Origin: SYLG01 sp965226945
GTDB taxonomy: Bacteria > Planctomycetota > Planctomycetia > Gemmatales > Gemmataceae
Length of the DNA stretch: 64,000 nucleotides
NCBI GenBank assembly: GCA_965226945.1
Contig: OZ245717.1
Location: 7,812,001-7,876,000, forward strand
Direction of reading: 5' to 3'
Positions 18,179 through 25,994 of the stretch are shown here, piece by piece. Position 1 is the first letter of the stretch. Every line of letters begins with the position of its first letter. The position numbers were made by a program, and so were the translations under genes. A model generated the notes under the pieces. That model did not search any database. It was not told where the DNA came from and saw only the letters and a program-made list of their open reading frames with translations.

Positions 18179-20449
18179 GTGACCTTCTCCCACCGGATCT
18201 ATGCCTGCCTTGCCGCCGGCGTGCTTGCCTTGATTGGCGCATCGCCCGGCTTGACCCAGTCGGTCGGTTTGCCTGCGCCCAGGCTGCTCACAACCATGCC
18301 CATGGGAGGCAAGGTTGGGTCGGAAATCGAAATCGCGATCAGCGGCGAGCACCTTGATGGGGCGACGGATCTCGTTTTCTCCGACAAGCGCATTCAGGCC
18401 AAATTCAAACTCGACGCCTCGGGCGCGAGGGTAGCGGATCGCTACCTCGTTCGCATTGGTGCCGATTGCCCGCCTGGACTTTACGAAGCCCGCGTGATGA
18501 CGCGGCTGGGCATCTCTTCGTCGCGCATCTTTGCCGTCGGCACGCTTGCGGAAAAAAGCGTTGACCCAGCCAAGCCGAACCGCACCCTCGCAACCGCCTT
18601 CGACTTGCCCCTCAACTCGGTCTGCAACGGCGTCATCTCCGAACGGGCGATCGACCATTTCCGCTTTACCGCCAAGAAAGGGCAGAGGATCGTGGTCGAC
18701 TGCGCCACACGCGGCATCGATTCGAAACTCAATGCCACGGTGATTGTCGCCGATGCGGCGGGCCGGGATCTGCTCGTGGAACGCCGCGGCGGCGTGCTCG
18801 ATTTCCAGCCGCCCAAGGACGGGAAATATGTGATCAAAATCCACGAGCTCACCTTCAAGGGCGGACCAGCGTTCTACTACCGTCTTGGCCTTTGGGAACA
18901 GCCCGCCGGGACGCCCATCGTGCGTCAGGCATCCACCCAACCAGTCAACGCTTTTTCCTGGCCGCCGGTCGGCGTGGCCGCCCAGGCCAAAGCCCCCGAA
19001 GTCGAACCGAATAACGACGGGGCCCATGCTCAGAAGATCTCCTTGCCTTGCGACATTTCCGGCCGGTTCTATCCCGCGGCCGATGTCGACTTCTTTGAAT
19101 TCGAAGCCAAAAAAGGAGAGCCATGGTGGATTGAAGTGGTCTCTGAACGGTCGGGACGGGCAACCGACCCCTCGATTCTGGTGCAGCAGGTCGTCAAGGG
19201 TCCCATGGACGCCGCCGAGAAGCTGACCGATGTCGTCGAACTGACCGATCTTCCCAGTCCGGTGAAGGTTTCGAGCAACGGCTACGCCTATGACGGCCCG
19301 CCCTACAACCCAGGCACCTCGGACATTCTTGGCAAATTGTCCGTACCGCAAGATGGGCTCTATCGACTGCGAATGACCGACCTTTTCGGCGGCACTCGCA
19401 GCGACTCGAACAATACTTACCGGCTGATCATCCGACGCGCGGCGCCCGATTTCGCGCTGGTGGCCTGGGCCATGCACATGGAGCTACGCAACGGCGATCG
19501 CAATGCACTGTCCAAGCCCATTTCGCTGCGAGGCGGCGCGACCATGGCGCTTGAGGTGATCGCTTGCAGGCGCGATGGCTTCAATGGAGATATCGAGCTT
19601 GCCATGGAAGACCTGCCGGCGGGAGTGAGCGCCAAGGGATTGAAAATCCCCGCGGGCCAGTCGCGCGGTATGATGCTCATTACTGCCAAGCAAGATGCGC
19701 CCAAGGGCTATGCCAATGCCAAATTCGTGGGCCGTGCGACCATAGATGGGAAACCCGTAACCCGGCCTTGCCGGCTGGCCTCGATGGCCTGGCCGATCCC
19801 CGATTCTTGGGGCGAGATTCCCAGTCCCCGCTTGCTTGCCGATGTGCCGGTATCGGTCAGCGGCGAAGATCTGGCGCCATTAACGCTGACTGCCAAGGCG
19901 AGCGTCTTTGAAGCAAAGGCCGGGGAAAAGGTCACGATTCCCCTGGTTCATAAGCAACGCAGCGAGTTTTCCGGCGACAAAATTCAGATGCGGGCGATCG
20001 GCGCCGGTTTTGAACGCGCGCCGGAATTCGACCTGCCGATTAAAGCCGATCATTCTCAGGCAGTGCTCGATCTGGCGGCGCTTAAAGTGCCGCCGGGCGA
20101 ATATCTGGTGTCGTTCCTGGGTGGAGCGGTCGTGAAATACCGCCATCAACCAGAACGAGTCACCACCGCGGAAGCGGCCGCCAAGAAAATCACGCTTGAG
20201 GTCACCGCGCTTGAAGAAGAGGTCAAGAAAGTAACCGCCGAAGCGCAGACCGCGCCTCCCGCCAAGAAAGAGCAGATGACCAAGAATGTGGCGGCCGTGA
20301 CCACCAAGATGAAAAAAGCTAAGGACCTTCTAACCGCCAGCAAAGAACAACTGAAAAAGGCGACCGACGCCTGCCAGCCGACCGACATCGCCGACATTGT
20401 GGTGTGCGAACCGATCACGATTCGCGTCAAGCCCGCGGAGAAGAAATGA
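18179..20449 (+). CDS. Secreted PPC-domain protein
   Basis: 756 residues. It begins at a GTG: AAGGA at 18166-18170 is 8 bases upstream, while the nearer ATG at 18171 reads only three codons before a stop. A signal peptide (YACLAAGVLALIGASPGLTQS) is followed by an IPT-like strand region, then bacterial pre-peptidase C-terminal (PPC) type beta domains around residues 130-240 and 270-430. The C-terminal ~100 residues are a Lys/Glu/Ala-rich coiled coil (ALEEEVKKVTAEAQ). PPC domains usually act in secretion or substrate binding of exported enzymes, but no catalytic domain is visible. It lies between the DUF1549 and DUF1501 genes and overlaps the latter by four bases, so the three form an operon. 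Confidence 0.85.
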   Translation: MTFSHRIYACLAAGVLALIGASPGLTQSVGLPAPRLLTTMPMGGKVGSEIEIAISGEHLDGATDLVFSDKRIQAKFKLDASGARVADRYLVRIGADCPPGLYEARVMTRLGISSSRIFAVGTLAEKSVDPAKPNRTLATAFDLPLNSVCNGVISERAIDHFRFTAKKGQRIVVDCATRGIDSKLNATVIVADAAGRDLLVERRGGVLDFQPPKDGKYVIKIHELTFKGGPAFYYRLGLWEQPAGTPIVRQASTQPVNAFSWPPVGVAAQAKAPEVEPNNDGAHAQKISLPCDISGRFYPAADVDFFEFEAKKGEPWWIEVVSERSGRATDPSILVQQVVKGPMDAAEKLTDVVELTDLPSPVKVSSNGYAYDGPPYNPGTSDILGKLSVPQDGLYRLRMTDLFGGTRSDSNNTYRLIIRRAAPDFALVAWAMHMELRNGDRNALSKPISLRGGATMALEVIACRRDGFNGDIELAMEDLPAGVSAKGLKIPAGQSRGMMLITAKQDAPKGYANAKFVGRATIDGKPVTRPCRLASMAWPIPDSWGEIPSPRLLADVPVSVSGEDLAPLTLTAKASVFEAKAGEKVTIPLVHKQRSEFSGDKIQMRAIGAGFERAPEFDLPIKADHSQAVLDLAALKVPPGEYLVSFLGGAVVKYRHQPERVTTAEAAAKKITLEVTALEEEVKKVTAEAQTAPPAKKEQMTKNVAAVTTKMKKAKDLLTASKEQLKKATDACQPTDIADIVVCEPITIRVKPAEKK

Positions 20450-21900
20450 CCCCTCCTTCCAATGCACTTCATGGTCAACGCAATTGCCGAGGACCGGTTC
20501 CCTTTGGTCTGGGAGGCCGCCGCGCCTTCTTGCAAACGGGACTGGCGGGCTTTGCCACCTTGAGCCTGCCCAACATCCTCAAAATTCAGGCAGCCCGAGC
20601 GGCAGCCGCCAAGGCCGAAGGGACGCAAGCGGAAAAGAAGGCGGTCATCATGGTGTGGCAGCCGGGCGGCTTGTCGCACCTGGACTCGTACGACCCGAAA
20701 CCAAACGCCGGCAGCGAATACCGCGGACCGTTCAAACCGATCGCGACCAGGGTCCCCGGTTTGCAGTTCACCGATCTGATGCCGCTGCAAGCGGCCATCG
20801 CCGATAAACTTGTCGTCTTGCGCTCCATGCGCCAGACCGCGGGCGGCCATCCGGCGGGTTCGATGCAACTGCTTTCAGGCGATCCCGACACCCGCGATAA
20901 GCCAAAGCCCAAATACCCCGACTGGATGGCGATTTCCAATTATCTTCTTGCGCAGCGGGGTCCCCGGCAGAATCCGCTGCCGTCCTATGTGGGGATCAAC
21001 CCGCCTCTGGAGTACAACGGCCCTGCCTACTTAGGCGACGCGTACTCCCCTTTTGTCGTTTCGGGCAATCCCGATTCTCCTACCTTTTCGGTACCCAATA
21101 TCGGTTTGACCGATGCCAATGAGGTGCGCCGCATCGGCAAGCGCACCAACCTGCGCCAAAAGCTCGATACGCTTGAGCGTAGCTTCGATCATGCGCGCGA
21201 ACTGGCGGCGCTTGATGAGTTCGAAAGCCAGGCAATGACCCTGCTCACCAACCCGCAAACGAAAATTGCCTTCGACTTGAGCCGCGAGCATCCGCGCGTG
21301 CGCGACCGCTATGGCCGCAACGCCTGGGGCCAGCAATTGCTCTTGGCAAGGCGCCTCGTGGAAGCAGGGGTGGATGTGCTGACCACGAGTCTCAGCGGGC
21401 CGCTCTGCGGCCGCACCCACAACTGGGACGACCATGCCGTCAATGTGCATGTCTTTGACGCGATGAAATTCCGCTCGCCTGCCTACGATCAGGCGGTATC
21501 GGCCCTGATCGAAGACATTTACGCACGCGGATTGGACAAGCGCGTGCTTGTTGTCGTGACGGGGGAATTTGGGCGAACTCCCAAGGTCAGCCATGCCGCG
21601 AGCACCGGGGCAGGGGATGCCAGCGCGCCGGCGGGCACCTCGCAACCGGGCCGCGATCACTGGCCGCGCGCCTTCTCGAACATCTGGGCAGGCGGCGGCA
21701 TTCAGACGGGGCGCTTCCTGGGCGCGACCGACAAACTGGGGGAAGACGCGATCGAGCATGTCTGCGGCCCCGGCGACTTCTTGGCCACGATTTACCACCA
21801 CCTGGGTATCGATTCGAGCAAAACCCTGATCAAGGATTTCAACGGGCGCCCAACTCCTATCGTGGACCAGGGGAAGCCGATCGCCGAATTGACCGCGTAA
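20446..21900 (+). CDS. DUF1501 protein (sulfatase-like fold), exported
   Basis: 484 residues from the ATG at 20446, which overlaps the previous stop as ATGA and has GGAGAAG just upstream; a GTG at 20404 would add 14 residues. A Tat-like leader (GRRAFLQTGLAGFATLSLP) is followed by the DUF1501 pattern: MVWQPGGLSHLDSYDPKP at the start, HNWDDHAVNVH in the middle and VVTGEFGRTPK then RDHWPRAFSNI late. These Asp/His clusters resemble the metal site of the alkaline-phosphatase/sulfatase superfamily. No member has a proven reaction that I know of. Coupling with the DUF1549 and PPC genes suggests one extracytoplasmic process. Confidence 0.9.
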   Translation: MTPPSNALHGQRNCRGPVPFGLGGRRAFLQTGLAGFATLSLPNILKIQAARAAAAKAEGTQAEKKAVIMVWQPGGLSHLDSYDPKPNAGSEYRGPFKPIATRVPGLQFTDLMPLQAAIADKLVVLRSMRQTAGGHPAGSMQLLSGDPDTRDKPKPKYPDWMAISNYLLAQRGPRQNPLPSYVGINPPLEYNGPAYLGDAYSPFVVSGNPDSPTFSVPNIGLTDANEVRRIGKRTNLRQKLDTLERSFDHARELAALDEFESQAMTLLTNPQTKIAFDLSREHPRVRDRYGRNAWGQQLLLARRLVEAGVDVLTTSLSGPLCGRTHNWDDHAVNVHVFDAMKFRSPAYDQAVSALIEDIYARGLDKRVLVVVTGEFGRTPKVSHAASTGAGDASAPAGTSQPGRDHWPRAFSNIWAGGGIQTGRFLGATDKLGEDAIEHVCGPGDFLATIYHHLGIDSSKTLIKDFNGRPTPIVDQGKPIAELTA

Positions 21901-21965
21901 GGGACCTTGTGCCCTCGATTCTGACCGACTCCCCCACCTGAGTTCAGTGACTGGGGATTCGGTTC

Positions 21966-22754
21966 ATGAAGATCGCCTTGGCGCAGATTCGTAGCTATCC
22001 GGGAGAGATCGCGCGCAACGAGCGCACCCTGATCGAAAAAGTCGCCGAAGCGGCCAGCGCGGGCCGCGATGTCGTCGTGTTTCCGGAGATGAGCGATACC
22101 GGTTATCACATGCCGACCATTGTCGAGACGGCGCAACCGTGGGAAGGGACCGGTACCTTCTCCGCGCTCGCACAGGCCGCCGCCAAAGCGAAGATCACCG
22201 TGATTGCTGGCCTTTCAGAACGATCTGGAAGCGACATCTTCAATTCGGTCGCCGTGTTCGGATCTGACGGCAAGCTGATCGCCAAATACCGCAAGACCCA
22301 CCTGATCACCGCAGCGCCGGTGTTTGAGCAAAATTACATCCGGCCTGGCGATTGCCTGACCGTTTGCGACATCGGCGGGTTTAAGGTCGCCTTGATGACC
22401 TGCTACGACATTCGCTTTCCTGAACTGGCGAGGCGGCTCTCGTTACAGGGCGCGGAAGTCTTGATCGTGCCGGCTGCCTTCCCCCTGGTCCGGATCAAAC
22501 ATTGGGAGATCCTTACCTCCTGCCGGGCCATCGAAAACCAGGTTTATTTGGTTGCGGTCAACCGCGTGGGAGAGGACAGGGGACTCGCATTCGGCGGGGT
22601 GAGCCGTTTGCTCGACCCCTATGGCGACATCCAGTGCAGCGCTTCAGAGATCGATGAAGTCCTAATTGTCGGGGAGATCAATAAGGAACGGCTTATTCAG
22701 GTGCGCGACAGGATGAAGGTTTACCAGGACCGGCGTGAGGAGCTTTATCGGTAA
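21966..22754 (+). CDS. Carbon-nitrogen hydrolase (nitrilase superfamily amidase)
   Basis: 262 residues covering one complete nitrilase domain. The catalytic triad is visible as Glu41 in VFPEMSDTGY, Lys110 in KYRKTHL and Cys146 in LMTCYDIRFPEL. This size and motif set fit the single-domain amidases (omega-amidase, carbamoyl-putrescine amidase and similar); the substrate is not determined. The protein has no signal peptide and should be cytoplasmic. It begins 65 bp after the DUF1501 gene on the same strand and ends 10 bp from the convergent channel gene. No strong ribosome site precedes the ATG, although the first residues (MKIALAQIRSYPGE) are typical for the family. Confidence 0.9.
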   Translation: MKIALAQIRSYPGEIARNERTLIEKVAEAASAGRDVVVFPEMSDTGYHMPTIVETAQPWEGTGTFSALAQAAAKAKITVIAGLSERSGSDIFNSVAVFGSDGKLIAKYRKTHLITAAPVFEQNYIRPGDCLTVCDIGGFKVALMTCYDIRFPELARRLSLQGAEVLIVPAAFPLVRIKHWEILTSCRAIENQVYLVAVNRVGEDRGLAFGGVSRLLDPYGDIQCSASEIDEVLIVGEINKERLIQVRDRMKVYQDRREELYR

Positions 22755-22764
22755 CGCTGGCAAA

Positions 22765-23505
22765 TCATTCCCCCGGCATCTTCACGGAGGTTTGATTTTC
22801 CTGGTTTTCTTTCCAGTAGCGTTCGAAATCCTTGAGCGGGTGCACCTGGATCCGGTAACGGATGGCGAGCAAACGCAACAAGAAGACGGCAGAAATGGTC
22901 GTGATTGCGGAAGGATAGGGGGCCAGAGGCCAGAACGGGTTTTGATTGAGCACCAAGAAAAACAGGCAGCCGGCGAGCGCGGCCGATTCCTCAATGGTAC
23001 CGGGCTGAAACATCTTCGGATCGCGGCGAATCAAGATATCGCGCAGAATCCCCCCGCCCACGGCATTGACCATGCCGACCACCACGACTCCGGGCAGACT
23101 GATCCCGGCCGCCAGCGCCCGGTTCATGCCGACCACCGCGTAGGCTCCCAGGCCCAAGGCATCGACGGTTTCCATGATCGTGTCGTAGCGAGGAACGCGC
23201 AGCACCCATTTGCCAAAGAACATGACGAGAAGGACCGCGCCGCCCACAATCAGAAGATAATAGGGGGTGCGTACCAGCTGGGGCGGCCCTTGTTGCAAGA
23301 ACAAACCGTCGCGCAGCAGGCCCCCGCCCGCCGCGGAGACCATCGAAAGAGTGAGGATGCCCAGGACGGCATAACCCTTGCGCGCACCAAGCAGGGCGCC
23401 GCTCACCGCCCAGAGAAAAGTCGCGAAATACTCGAAGAAAGGCGGAAGTAAGAAATCTTCCGGCTTGCCCACCTGTCCCAGAAATAAGAAGATCCACCCA
23501 GACAA
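22765..23505 (-). CDS. TRIC-like (UPF0126/YadS) cation channel protein
   Basis: 246 residues with about seven membrane segments. The two internal repeats carry the family's glycine motif, SAAGGGLLRDGLF near residue 60 and NAVGGGILRDILI near residue 145, characteristic of bacterial relatives of trimeric intracellular cation (TRIC) channels, which pass K+ and similar ions. The start is a TTG at 23505, supported by AGGGA about 8 bases upstream; no earlier ATG is available. The hydrophilic C-terminus extends ~30 residues. It is separated from the DUF1080 gene upstream on the same strand by a strong terminator, so it is its own transcript. Confidence 0.88.
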   Translation of the reverse strand: MSGWIFLFLGQVGKPEDFLLPPFFEYFATFLWAVSGALLGARKGYAVLGILTLSMVSAAGGGLLRDGLFLQQGPPQLVRTPYYLLIVGGAVLLVMFFGKWVLRVPRYDTIMETVDALGLGAYAVVGMNRALAAGISLPGVVVVGMVNAVGGGILRDILIRRDPKMFQPGTIEESAALAGCLFFLVLNQNPFWPLAPYPSAITTISAVFLLRLLAIRYRIQVHPLKDFERYWKENQENQTSVKMPGE

Positions 23506-23628
23506 AGAACTTTCCCTATTGCCTTTTGTTACTTGCGAAGTCGTTTGACTGCTCTTGCAGGCCTTTTATTCGCATGCTTCCGTCAAGAGGTCCTACCCGC
23601 AAGGGAACGCAACATCGCCAGTTACCAA

Positions 23629-23661
23629 AAGAAAAAGGCGGGATCAACCCGCCTTTTTCTT
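23629..23661. terminator. Strong symmetric terminator
   Basis: AAGAAAAAGGCGGG (23629-23642) and CCCGCCTTTTTCTT (23648-23661) form a perfect 14-bp stem with a 5-base loop. The A and T tracts make it work in both directions; it lies 45 bp after the DUF1080 stop and ends the minus-strand transporter operon. Confidence 0.9.
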
Positions 23662-23705
23662 GGATGCTGTTTGTAACTTGGCTGGGAACTTGCAGCCGCA
23701 AAAAA

Positions 23706-24800
23706 TCATGGGCTCAGTTTCGTGACCCGGAAATTCTTGAAATCGATGTCCGTGGTGGGGTCGTGGCCCTGAATGGAAAAGATCCCCGGCTTTTCACGAT
23801 AGCCCTCGCGCGGGTTCTCGTTGGCGGGGCGGTTGTCGGTCCAGTCAACCGTTTGCACGCCATTGACCCAGGTGGCGATATGGCGGTCCTTCACGGCGAT
23901 CGTCATCGTGAACCACTCCCCATCCTTCGATGCTTGCAGCCGCGTCGGCAATCGGCGGTAGATGGCACCCGTGCCGTAGTCGACCGCTTTCGACATCACC
24001 GTTTCCTTGGATTTCACCGCGTTGGTTTTCGGATCGTAAATGTCGACCGTGTATTTCTGATCGGCCTTCTCGTTGAACTGATTGCGAATTTGGGCCTCAT
24101 ACCCCTTCCAGTACTGGTCAGGCAATCCCTTAAAAAAGATCCCGCTATTCAAATGCTTGCCGTTGGTCTTGATATCGACCTGAGCAACGAAATGATCAAA
24201 GGTCTCTTTTGTCTGCAGATCCCCCGGACCGTTCTTGACGCTCAAGACCCCATCCTTGGACCAGGTGAAGTCGGTCTTTTTCCCCGGGAACACCGACCAG
24301 CCTTCCAGGTCCTTGCCGTTGAAAAGCGGCTTCATCTTGCGCGGCGTCAACTTGACGGAAGCCAGGTTCAGGTTCTTGGTTTTAAGCCCAATCCGGAAGC
24401 CATCGGAAACGATGTCCATGGTCGAAACGGCGCCAGCATTGCCCGGTGAAAGGGTGAAGGTATTCACCGGTGGCCCGGAATCGTCCTTACCCAAAATGAC
24501 AACCTGCATCTGCGCCGATGGCTCCACTTCGCCGAACTTGAAGTCGATATGCGACGGGCCGAAGGTGGTGCCATGAATCCACATGCCTCCTTGACCCAAC
24601 GGCCCGGTCGTTCCTTCCGGCGCTTTCCAGCCAAAGGGATCTTTCCCATCCCACAACGTCAGGGCCGTGCCCTCCTCGTCCTTTTGTTCCTGAATGGTGG
24701 CGGCCCAGAGGGCCAGCGGGCCGAAAAGCACAAGCGCCATCAGACCAAGGCCCAGCACCTTGCCGGATGACTGCCAGAGAGTTTGGCGATTACTTGCCAT
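23706..24800 (-). CDS. Exported DUF1080 (3-keto-disaccharide hydrolase fold) protein
   Basis: 364 residues from the ATG at 24800. That ATG overlaps the end of the upstream gene by 11 bases, and it starts a clear signal peptide (KVLGLGLMALVLFGPLALWA); the longer frame to 25241 is read-through of the neighbour's antisense composition and is rejected. The concanavalin-like domain occupies residues ~165-360: KPLFNGKDLEGWSVFPG, GIFFKGLP, EAQIRNQF and GIFSIQGHDPTTDIDFKNFR are classic DUF1080 signatures. Some family members hydrolyse 3-keto-glycosides. A divergent first half (~45-160), beginning TLWDGKDPFGWK, repeats the same style, so two related domains are likely. Last gene of the operon with POT and DUF4432 genes. 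Confidence 0.88.
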   Translation of the reverse strand: MASNRQTLWQSSGKVLGLGLMALVLFGPLALWAATIQEQKDEEGTALTLWDGKDPFGWKAPEGTTGPLGQGGMWIHGTTFGPSHIDFKFGEVEPSAQMQVVILGKDDSGPPVNTFTLSPGNAGAVSTMDIVSDGFRIGLKTKNLNLASVKLTPRKMKPLFNGKDLEGWSVFPGKKTDFTWSKDGVLSVKNGPGDLQTKETFDHFVAQVDIKTNGKHLNSGIFFKGLPDQYWKGYEAQIRNQFNEKADQKYTVDIYDPKTNAVKSKETVMSKAVDYGTGAIYRRLPTRLQASKDGEWFTMTIAVKDRHIATWVNGVQTVDWTDNRPANENPREGYREKPGIFSIQGHDPTTDIDFKNFRVTKLSP

Positions 24801-25959
24801 GGGGTGTGAACTCCGGATGAGGAAGAGGGTGAATGGTGGAAGAGCCGGTAAGCGCCTGAACCTCGCGCAGAGCTTCTTGAATCTTGGTCGAATGAGGCAG
24901 AATCTCAATCGACCAGTCGGCTTCGAACGCCTGGTTCGGCGCGAGCGAAACGACTCGCTTTTGCTCGCGTTCGAAATCCTTGAAGTTGGGAAAACCAGTG
25001 GCCGGTTCCAGACCCGTGACGAAGGCGTCTTCCAGGGCGCCTGTTTGTTTCCACAGAGTGAAACAGGGCAACTGATCCAGGCGGAAGCGCACGGCGATCC
25101 CCTTGGCCGTCCGTGAATTTTCAAGCACAACGGTCGTGCGCCGGTCCTTGCCGCCATGCAAGCGAAAGAGATAGACCTCTTCCCGGAAGCCGGAAACCGG
25201 CCCGGCGTAGCAATCCCAGTGGCCCACCGCCTGCGCCGCATGGGGGGTCTGCGGACTCATCTCTTGAACCGGCGCATGGATCTTGCAGCCTTGATCCAAA
25301 AGCGGCCGGCCCACATTGAAGTGATAAAGAAGCTGGACCTCGGCGCTGGTCGAAGCCTTGTTGACAATCCGGTCGTGGATCTCGATCGTTCGAGTTCCTT
25401 GTGTAAGAGTGTAGGTCGTCGTCAGTTCCAAGCGGGAATCAAAGAGCGAGGATTCGAGCACGGTGCCCGTGACGCTTACCTTGCCGCTGGCCGAATCGGT
25501 TGTGAGTTTGAGCGCATGGGCAGGCAGGTTGGCGATGCGGCCATGCAAGGTGATGGGGTAGCCCGTGCTATCCTTGCCGGGCGGCCCGTTGAAGGCCAGA
25601 CCGCAGCGGCAAAGCAGCTCATTGAATCCGTCGAGCCAGCCGAGGCCGCCGCGCCGTTCCAATTGCACCCGATGCGGGTGCACGGGGCCCTCGACAGGCG
25701 AGTCCCACTGGATGGGCAGGCCATCACAACTTGCCTTCCAGAGCCCCATGCCCCGGCCTGGCAACACGAAGACTTGAAGGGGACCGGAATCGAGTTCGAC
25801 GACTTCAAGTCCATCCCCCGGCCCGCCGCGCAAGGTGGTCTTGCGCACTCCCGGAGTCTTCGAGGCCGAAGAATGGGGGAGGGACCCATCGGAACCATCC
25901 AGGTTCCAGCGTCCCTCCTGCGGCCATCCGTCCCTGGAATCAAGCGACAAACCATTCAT
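24790..25959 (-). CDS. DUF4432 protein (aldose 1-epimerase-like)
   Basis: 389 residues. The motif LPGRGMGLWKASCDGLPI followed by WDSPVEGPVHP, then GWLDGFNELLCRCGL and LHGRIANLPA, is the DUF4432 signature; these proteins share the galactose-mutarotase beta-sandwich and include sugar isomerase- or epimerase-like enzymes. No signal peptide is present, so it is cytoplasmic. GAGG lies about 10 bases before the ATG. It starts 35 bp after the POT transporter gene and its last codons overlap the DUF1080 start (HGK-stop within ATGGCAAGTAA), which implies translational coupling. Together the three suggest uptake or processing of a sugar-containing compound, by inference only. Confidence 0.85.
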   Translation of the reverse strand: MNGLSLDSRDGWPQEGRWNLDGSDGSLPHSSASKTPGVRKTTLRGGPGDGLEVVELDSGPLQVFVLPGRGMGLWKASCDGLPIQWDSPVEGPVHPHRVQLERRGGLGWLDGFNELLCRCGLAFNGPPGKDSTGYPITLHGRIANLPAHALKLTTDSASGKVSVTGTVLESSLFDSRLELTTTYTLTQGTRTIEIHDRIVNKASTSAEVQLLYHFNVGRPLLDQGCKIHAPVQEMSPQTPHAAQAVGHWDCYAGPVSGFREEVYLFRLHGGKDRRTTVVLENSRTAKGIAVRFRLDQLPCFTLWKQTGALEDAFVTGLEPATGFPNFKDFEREQKRVVSLAPNQAFEADWSIEILPHSTKIQEALREVQALTGSSTIHPLPHPEFTPHGK

Positions 25960-25994
25960 CGGGAGAGGTCCTCAACTTCTACAAGCGTTCTGCC

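Noticed and set aside
24801..25241. N-terminal extension of the DUF1080 frame
   Set aside because: The extension overlaps the DUF4432 gene in another frame and is Arg/Ser-rich; the ATG at 24800 begins a proper signal peptide.
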